Assembly (NCBI GenBank): GCA_016742125.1
Contig: JACVCM010000119.1
Span: 1-5,452 of the forward strand
Source: Sphingomonadaceae bacterium
Lineage (GTDB): Bacteria > Pseudomonadota > Alphaproteobacteria > Sphingomonadales > Sphingomonadaceae
Direction of reading: 5' to 3'
Length of the DNA stretch: 5,452 nucleotides
In this document: in pieces, positions 1-3,814 of the stretch
Layout of the letters: each line of letters opens with the position of its first letter
Numbering within the stretch: the stretch's first letter is position 1
The notes under the pieces: generated by a model
Seen by the model: the letters and a program-made list of their open reading frames with translations, nothing else
Told to the model about the DNA's origin: nothing
Databases searched by the model: none
Made by a program: the position numbers and the translations under genes

Positions 1-200
1 GGCCCGAAGAAGAATTGCCGGAGGCGCTGCTGGGCCTTGCCACCGACGGCACGAGGCTCGTCACAGGTCTGGTCGAGGGTGCCGTCACCCGCCTCGCCAT
101 GGGGCATGTCCATAACAATAAGGTCGCGCTAAAATCTTTCATCGATAGCGAGATTGCACCATTGGCGGCTTTCGCACGTAAAGCGGAATTCGTGTTTTGA
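1..200 (+). CDS. pcm: Protein-L-isoaspartate O-methyltransferase, C-terminal part (5' end outside window)
   Basis: Only the last 65 codons are present; the reading frame begins at base 3 and ends with TGA at 198-200. The visible tail contains the run GTRLVTGLVEGAVTRLAMG followed by a short polar turn and an ending rich in small and aromatic residues (SEIAPLAAFARKAEFVF). This is the pattern of the C-terminal strands of alphaproteobacterial PCMT-family enzymes, which use S-adenosylmethionine to methylate isoaspartyl residues and start repair of damaged proteins in the cytoplasm. The SAM-binding motifs would lie upstream and cannot be checked, so the call rests on C-terminal resemblance and on the position directly ahead of tolC, an arrangement I recall from related genomes. 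The stop overlaps the tolC start codon (TTGA), which suggests translational coupling. A different Rossmann methyltransferase is possible but less likely. Confidence 0.8.
   Translation, partial: PEEELPEALLGLATDGTRLVTGLVEGAVTRLAMGHVHNNKVALKSFIDSEIAPLAAFARKAEFVF
197..200 (+). promoter_or_regulatory. TTGA stop/start overlap coupling pcm and tolC
   Basis: The TGA stop of pcm (198-200) shares bases with the TTG start of tolC (197-199). An in-frame TAA at 179-181 rules out an upstream tolC start. The rare TTG start with only a weak upstream purine tract suggests tolC is translated mainly by ribosomes finishing pcm. Confidence 0.65.
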
Positions 201-1660
201 GCCCGCGCCGTTACGTCATTGCCGCTTTGCTGGCTTCCGCAACGCTGGCCGCCCCCGCAGCGGCGGATACGCTGCGCGATGCGCTGGTGTCGGCCTATGA
301 AACCAACCCCAATCTGACCGCAGCGCGCGAAGGACAAAGGGCAGTCAACGAAGGCGTCCCGCTGGCCAAGGCAAATGGTCGCCCCGATGTCGCCATACAG
401 CCCACCTATGTTGAAAATATCATGCAGGACGGCGGCGCATCGGTAACGCAGGCGCGCGGGATCAGCGTGAATGGACAGATATCCGCTCCCATTTATGCAG
501 GCGGCGGTATCCGCAACGCCGTACGCGCGGCGGAAAACCGCGTGGAGGCTGGATTTGCCAGCCTGCGCGGCACCGAAAGCGCCATTTTTTCTGCCGTGGT
601 GGCGGCTTATATGGATGTCATCCGCGATGAGGCGATTGTCGAACTGAACCGCGCACAAGTAGGTGTGCTTTCGGTCAATCTGGAGGCGACGCGCGACCGT
701 TTCGAGATCGGCGACCTCACCCGGACCGATGTCGCGCAATCGGAGGCAAGGCTGGCGCTCCAGACCAGCAGCCTCGAATCCGCCCGCGCGAACCTTATCC
801 GTTCAAAGGAAATCTACATCCAGCTGGTCGGACGCGAACCCGGGCAGCTTGAGGCACCGCCGCCGCTTCCCAACCTCCCCGAAACGCCCGATGCCGCCGT
901 CGATGTGGCGCTCGACAGCAACCCCGACCTGATCGCGGCGCGCGAGAATCGGGAGGCAGCCGGTTTCGACCGCCGTGCCGCCAATGCGGCGCGTCTGCCT
1001 ACGATCAGCGTCTTTACCTCGCCATCGTACAGCAACGCGCTGGGTTCGATTTCGTCGAATATTCCGGGTTTTCAGGCCGATAACAGCTCCTTCACCGCGC
1101 AGGCAGGCGTTCGCGCGACCGTTCCGCTTTACCAGGGAGGTCAGCCCGCCGCGCAAATCCGTCAGGCACAGGCCCGTCTGGGTCAGGCGCAGGAGCTGGA
1201 AATTGCAGCCGAGCGCGAGGCCATTGCGCAAACGCGCGCCGCCTACGCAAGCTGGCGCGCGTCGCAGGATGTGATTACCGCATCGGAGCGCGCCGTATCC
1301 GCCAATGCGCTCTCGCTTGAGGGCACCCGTGCCGAAAACAGCGTCGGCAACCGCACCATCCTCGACATATTGAATGCCGAGCAGGAGCTGCTGAATGCGC
1401 AGGTGCAATTGGTAACGGCACGGCGCAACGCCTATGTGGCCGGCTTTACACTGCTCGCCGCGATGGGGCGTGCTGAGGCGCGCGATCTGGGCCTCGAGGG
1501 CGGCGTGCTGTACGATCCGGTGGCGGATTATGAAAAAGTCGACAATGCGTGGAACGACTGGTCGTCGCAACCCGATCCGACGGTCAAATCCACGCGGACC
1601 GTTGACACACCTGCACAAAAGGCAGAAATAGAGCCGCTTCCGGATAATGTCCGGAAATAG
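197..1660 (+). CDS. tolC: TolC-family outer membrane channel protein (efflux / type I secretion)
   Basis: A 487-residue protein, a usual length for the TolC/OEP family, which forms trimeric outer-membrane barrels with a long periplasmic helical tunnel serving type I secretion and RND/MFS efflux pumps. Residues 1-23 look like a Sec signal peptide: a basic start (PRR), a hydrophobic core, and a likely cut after AAA at position 23, before DTLRDAL. Two homologous OEP repeats follow, roughly residues 28-225 and 232-430. The barrel-strand motif is seen twice, as APIYAGGGIRNA (97-108) and VPLYQGGQPAAQ (309-320). Helix signatures are RFEIGDLTRTDVAQSEA (168-184) and VGNRTILDILNAEQELL (383-399). The polar tail after about 440 is common in alphaproteobacterial members. 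The start is TTG at 197; an in-frame stop at 179-181 leaves no other usual start codon before the signal peptide, and GCGGA at 183-187 is a weak ribosome site. The pump partners are not in the window. Confidence 0.96.
   Translation: MSPRRYVIAALLASATLAAPAAADTLRDALVSAYETNPNLTAAREGQRAVNEGVPLAKANGRPDVAIQPTYVENIMQDGGASVTQARGISVNGQISAPIYAGGGIRNAVRAAENRVEAGFASLRGTESAIFSAVVAAYMDVIRDEAIVELNRAQVGVLSVNLEATRDRFEIGDLTRTDVAQSEARLALQTSSLESARANLIRSKEIYIQLVGREPGQLEAPPPLPNLPETPDAAVDVALDSNPDLIAARENREAAGFDRRAANAARLPTISVFTSPSYSNALGSISSNIPGFQADNSSFTAQAGVRATVPLYQGGQPAAQIRQAQARLGQAQELEIAAEREAIAQTRAAYASWRASQDVITASERAVSANALSLEGTRAENSVGNRTILDILNAEQELLNAQVQLVTARRNAYVAGFTLLAAMGRAEARDLGLEGGVLYDPVADYEKVDNAWNDWSSQPDPTVKSTRTVDTPAQKAEIEPLPDNVRK
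1638..1656 (+). other. Perfect hairpin at the 3' end of tolC
   Basis: The arms TTCCGGA (1638-1644) and TCCGGAA (1650-1656) are perfectly complementary over 7 bp around a 5-base loop (TAATG). The hairpin ends two bases before the tolC stop codon (1658-1660). No U-tract follows, so it is not a typical intrinsic terminator. It could mark an RNA processing or stabilising site that sets the tolC to popZ ratio, or be a coincidence of coding sequence. Confidence 0.4.
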
Positions 1661-1688
1661 GTGAGCTTGAACAGCGGGGGCTGGGAAC

Positions 1689-2105
1689 ATGGCAGAAGGC
1701 CGGAACGAACCATCAATGGACGAGATATTGTCGTCGATCAAACGCATCATCGCCGATGATGAGCGGATACGTCCTGCGGCCAAGCGCGCGTCCAAGACTG
1801 CGCCCTCGCACGACGACCAGGATGAGATACTCGAACTGACCGAAACCGCTGCCGACGAAGAGACAGAAGAGGTTCTGCTCGACGATGCCAAGGCACAAAG
1901 CCTGCGCCACAGTTTTTCCGCACTGCAGACGCTATCCGAACCGGGCGTGGCTCCGCAAATCGTGCGGTCGGGCGAAACCTCGCTCGAAGGTCTGACGCGC
2001 GACCTGTTGCGGCCGATGCTGAAGGACTGGCTCGATACCAACCTGCCCCCCATTGTCGAGGCGATGGTCGAGCGCGAAATTACGCGGATTACCAAGAAGG
2101 GCTGA
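1689..2105 (+). CDS. popZ: PopZ-family (DUF2497) cell-pole-organising protein, short form
   Basis: A 138-residue protein. The N-terminal helix EPSMDEILSSIKRIIADD (7-24) matches the conserved PopZ/DUF2497 start. A short acidic motif DEILELTE (45-52) follows. The C-terminal block, residues 98-135 (SLEGLTRDLLRPMLKDWLD, then NLPPIVEAMVEREI), matches the helical oligomerisation region. In Caulobacter, PopZ self-assembles into a cytoplasmic microdomain at the pole that anchors the ParB-bound chromosome origin and recruits cell-cycle regulators; the N-terminal helix binds partners and an acidic proline-rich linker joins the two ends. Here the linker (about 26-97) is short and poor in proline: a basic patch (RPAAKRASK, 28-36), then an acidic run (55-66). 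The Caulobacter protein is about 177 residues. The ATG at 1689 lies 28 bases after tolC with only a loose G-rich ribosome site. The family call is firm; polar function in this organism is inferred. Confidence 0.9.
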   Translation: MAEGRNEPSMDEILSSIKRIIADDERIRPAAKRASKTAPSHDDQDEILELTETAADEETEEVLLDDAKAQSLRHSFSALQTLSEPGVAPQIVRSGETSLEGLTRDLLRPMLKDWLDTNLPPIVEAMVEREITRITKKG

Positions 2106-2107
2106 TG
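2094..2107 (+). promoter_or_regulatory. Ribosome site plus TGATG overlap at the popZ/amidohydrolase junction
   Basis: AAGAAGG (2094-2100) lies 4 bases before the ATG at 2105, and the popZ stop TGA (2103-2105) shares its last base with that ATG. This fixes the amidohydrolase start and indicates coupled translation. Confidence 0.75.
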
Positions 2108-3415
2108 CGCAAGCTTGCCCTGTTGTGTGCGGGGCTATGGGCATCGCTCGTTTCGTGTGCAGCAAATGCAGACGTAAAGCGCCTGCCAATTCCGACGATA
2201 GTGAAGGCGGGACGTCTCGTCGACGTCGAAAGCGGGGTGGTGAGAACCGGTCTGTGCATCTGGATCGAAAACGACGTCATAACATCCGTTGAGCCGTGCC
2301 CGAAACTACCGAAAGACCGCTTGCTTGTCGGGCGAGTTGTCGACTGGTCAGCCTACTCCGTTCTTCCCGGCCTTATCGACCTACATACGCATCTTGCCGA
2401 TGCGGGGCAAAGTGCCGATCTGGCACTCCCTCTCAAGACCTCGCCCGCCGCAACCGCGTTGGTCGGCGCGCATAATGCGAGGGTGACGCTGGAGGCTGGA
2501 TTTACCACCGTGCGCGACGTCGGCACCTATCGCGGGCTGACCGACGTTGCGTTGAAGGACGCGATAAACGCAGGTCATGTACCTGGGCCGCGCATGTTTG
2601 TCGCGGGCGCCTATATCACAACGCCCGAGGGCGGCGGGGAGTTGAACGGCGTCGTTCCCAACGAGCAGTTGCCAGCCGACATGCGCCTCGGCGTCGCCAG
2701 TAGTCCGGATGAGGCAGCCCGGAAAACCGCCTTTCTCATCGAACAAGGTGCAGACTTCATCAAGACCATCGCCACCGGCGCGGTGCTTGCCATCGGCACC
2801 GAACCGGGCGAGCCCGAACTGACCGAAGCGCAATTGCGCGCGGTCGTCGAAACCGCACGGGCGAAGGGCAAGTTCGTCACCGCGCACGCCCATGGCGCGG
2901 TCGGCATCAAGAATGCCATTCGCGCCGGCGTGCGCTCGATCGAACATGCCAGCCTGATCGACGACGAGGCGCTGGCCATGGCAAAAGCGTCGGGAACCTG
3001 GCTGGTCATGGATATCTACAATGGCGACTATATCGACGATATCGGTACCAGGGAGGGCTGGCCGCAGGAATATCTGCGCAAGAACCGGGAGACCACCGAT
3101 GTCCAGCGCAACAGGTTCGCGAAGGCGGTGAAGATGGGCGTCAAGCTTGCTTATGGCACCGACAGCGGCGTCTATCCGCATGGCGGCAATGCAAGGCAGT
3201 TCGCCTATATGGTCCGGTATGGCATGACCCCGATGCAGGCGATCCAGAGCGCGACCATCCGTGCAGCGGAGTTATTGGGCAAGGAGGGCGAGCTTGGCAG
3301 CATCGCGCCCGGTCGATTTGCCGATCTGGTGGCGGTCGAGGGCGATCCGCTGGCGGATGTGCGCATCCTGGAAAGTGTCGCACATGTGATGAAGGGCGGC
3401 TTGCTCGCCAAATAA
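2105..3415 (+). CDS. Exported metal-dependent amidohydrolase (COG1228, Xaa-Pro/Xaa-Arg dipeptidase-like)
   Basis: A 436-residue member of the amidohydrolase superfamily. Likely metal ligands are visible in order: HxH in DLHTHL (H94, H96), a lysine expected to be carboxylated in ADFIKT (K220), histidines in TAHAHG (H261) and SIEHAS (H281), and the catalytic aspartate in YGTDSG (D353). This is the binuclear-site pattern of COG1228 enzymes, which include bacterial prolidases and Xaa-Arg/Lys carboxypeptidases as well as imidazolonepropionase-like proteins. The GSIAPGRFADLVAVEGDPL segment (398-416) is the usual C-terminal return to the small beta domain. Residues 1-22 form an export signal, either lipoprotein type (LVSC, C18) or cut after ANA (22), so action in the periplasm is likely. 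C51 and C65 could form a disulfide. The substrate cannot be told from sequence; peptide or other amide hydrolysis is inferred. The gene is the last of the operon. Confidence 0.9.
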   Translation: MRKLALLCAGLWASLVSCAANADVKRLPIPTIVKAGRLVDVESGVVRTGLCIWIENDVITSVEPCPKLPKDRLLVGRVVDWSAYSVLPGLIDLHTHLADAGQSADLALPLKTSPAATALVGAHNARVTLEAGFTTVRDVGTYRGLTDVALKDAINAGHVPGPRMFVAGAYITTPEGGGELNGVVPNEQLPADMRLGVASSPDEAARKTAFLIEQGADFIKTIATGAVLAIGTEPGEPELTEAQLRAVVETARAKGKFVTAHAHGAVGIKNAIRAGVRSIEHASLIDDEALAMAKASGTWLVMDIYNGDYIDDIGTREGWPQEYLRKNRETTDVQRNRFAKAVKMGVKLAYGTDSGVYPHGGNARQFAYMVRYGMTPMQAIQSATIRAAELLGKEGELGSIAPGRFADLVAVEGDPLADVRILESVAHVMKGGLLAK

Positions 3416-3467
3416 CTCGCTATTCCTCTGGCGTCGCAAATTTGGAGCGATATCCCTTTTTCCAAGC

Positions 3468-3491
3468 AAAAGGGCGAGGAAAACCCCGCCC
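3468..3491 (-). terminator. Rho-independent terminator, minus strand
   Basis: Read on the minus strand, GGGCGGGG (3491-3484), loop TTTT (3483-3480) and CCTCGCCC (3479-3472) form an 8-bp stem with one G-U pair. TTTT follows at 3471-3468. On the plus strand the same stem has an A-C mismatch and no U-tract behind it, so it is oriented to end transcripts coming from the right, that is, from the small gene at 3519-3590, whose stop is 27 bases away. Confidence 0.75.
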
Positions 3492-3518
3492 GTCCGTTGC
3501 TATTGCAAGCAGTATTTC

Positions 3519-3590
3519 TCAGACCATCGTGACCGAGAAAAGCAGGCTGCTGAGCGCGATGGCGCCGATGAAGCTGGCCAGTTTCTGCAT
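3519..3590 (-). CDS. Candidate 23-residue hydrophobic small protein
   Basis: An ATG at 3590-3588 opens 23 codons ending in TGA (3521-3519). The product starts MQKLASFIGAIALSS and continues LLFSVTMV. It has a single lysine near the N-terminus and an otherwise almost fully hydrophobic or small-residue body, as expected of a one-pass inner-membrane small protein with the N-terminus inside. AAGGAG at 3602-3597, six bases before the ATG, is the strongest ribosome site in the window. 21 of 23 codons end in G or C, matching neighbouring genes. An intrinsic terminator follows. The gene converges on the amidohydrolase and is divergent from valS. I do not recognise a family. It could also be a leader peptide, a signal-peptide-like remnant or a type I toxin-like peptide; I see no antitoxin RNA. 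Function is unknown. Confidence 0.6.
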   Translation of the reverse strand: MQKLASFIGAIALSSLLFSVTMV

Positions 3591-3596
3591 GTTTTG

Positions 3597-3602
3597 CTCC
3601 TT
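3597..3602 (-). promoter_or_regulatory. Strong ribosome binding site of the small gene
   Basis: The minus strand reads AAGGAG, then CAAAAC, then ATG. This is a full Shine-Dalgarno core at ideal spacing, and it supports the 3590 start. Confidence 0.7.
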
Positions 3603-3673
3603 CTACTTTGCCGCACAGCCAAGAGGCCGGGTCGTCCCTTCGAAGGCACCCCTTATGTTCTGATTATGGCGTC

Positions 3674-3701
3674 GAGATAGGTCGTCTTTGGCCAAACTCA
3701 A
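3674..3701 (-). promoter_or_regulatory. Possible promoter for the small gene
   Basis: On the minus strand TTGAGT (3701-3696) and TATCTC (3679-3674) are separated by 16 bases, a fair match to sigma-70-type -35 and -10 boxes. Transcription would start near 3667 and give a leader of about 75 bases. The match is only moderate. The -35 box overlaps the dyad at 3697-3715, so a bound regulator could block it. Confidence 0.3.
3687..3696. repeat. 10-bp palindrome TTTGGCCAAA
   Basis: A perfect palindrome directly next to the dyad at 3697-3715. Short palindromes of this size can occur by chance; it is listed because it is the first of three consecutive dyads in 53 bases. Confidence 0.35.
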
Positions 3702-3715
3702 TATCATTAGTTGAG
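3697..3715. promoter_or_regulatory. Imperfect dyad CTCAA-N9-TTGAG
   Basis: 5-bp arms (3697-3701 and 3711-3715) span 19 bases, the same overall span as the palindrome at 3721-3739, with centres 24 bases apart. It may be a weak second half of a tandem operator, or a chance match. Confidence 0.3.
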
Positions 3716-3720
3716 AATGT

Positions 3721-3739
3721 AGTTGCATTAAATGCAACT
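3721..3739. promoter_or_regulatory. Perfect 9-1-9 palindrome, operator-like
   Basis: AGTTGCATT (3721-3729), a central A (3730) and AATGCAACT (3731-3739) are exact inverted repeats. The site is AT-rich, noncoding, 73 bases before the valS start and upstream of the minus-strand gene. Size and symmetry fit a dimeric repressor site. MarR-family and Fur-family sites have this geometry, but I cannot assign the regulator. A short RNA hairpin is the alternative; it is not a terminator because no U-tract follows. Confidence 0.6.
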
Positions 3740-3798
3740 GGGGCAGATGCGCAGGATATGGAAAAAGCGCAAAGCTTGCTGAATCGCAGCCGCGCTGG

Positions 3799-3814
3799 CA
3801 TGGGCCAATCCATG
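3799..3814 (+). other. Small hairpin over the valS start codon
   Basis: CATGG (3799-3803) can pair with CCATG (3810-3814) around the 6-base loop GCCAAT, placing the valS ATG in the 3' arm and an in-frame upstream ATG (3800) in the 5' arm. With no clear ribosome site ahead, this may dampen initiation. The stem is short and could be chance. Confidence 0.3.

Larger units (their letters stand above)
3416..3811. other. 396-base region between amidohydrolase and valS
   Basis: No large gene fits here. The region holds, left to right, a minus-strand intrinsic terminator (3468-3491), a 23-codon minus-strand gene candidate (3519-3590) with its ribosome site (3597-3602), a possible minus-strand promoter (3674-3701), a cluster of dyads (3687-3739), and the untranslated leader of valS. 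I see no plus-strand terminator for the amidohydrolase with a U-tract and no strong consensus plus-strand promoter for valS. Confidence 0.7.

Noticed and set aside
803..2095. 430-codon open frame on the minus strand across tolC and popZ
   Set aside because: It is antisense to two well-supported genes, has Arg/Ser-rich low-complexity composition, no recognisable domain and no ribosome site; a typical high-GC shadow frame.
2381..3181. 266-codon minus-strand open frame inside the amidohydrolase
   Set aside because: Antisense to the conserved metal-site region with no domain features.
3472..3491. Plus-strand terminator for the amidohydrolase
   Set aside because: Read on the plus strand the stem has an A-C mismatch and the following bases (GTCCGTTGCT) are not a U-tract; the signal is oriented for the minus strand.
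3637..3646. CCTTCGAAGG palindrome in the leader of the small gene
   Set aside because: Perfect but only 10 bp; too common by chance to call a site without conservation.
3442..3663. 73-codon plus-strand open frame in the intergenic region
   Set aside because: It runs through the minus-strand terminator and antisense to the small gene, has no ribosome site, and its composition is not protein-like.
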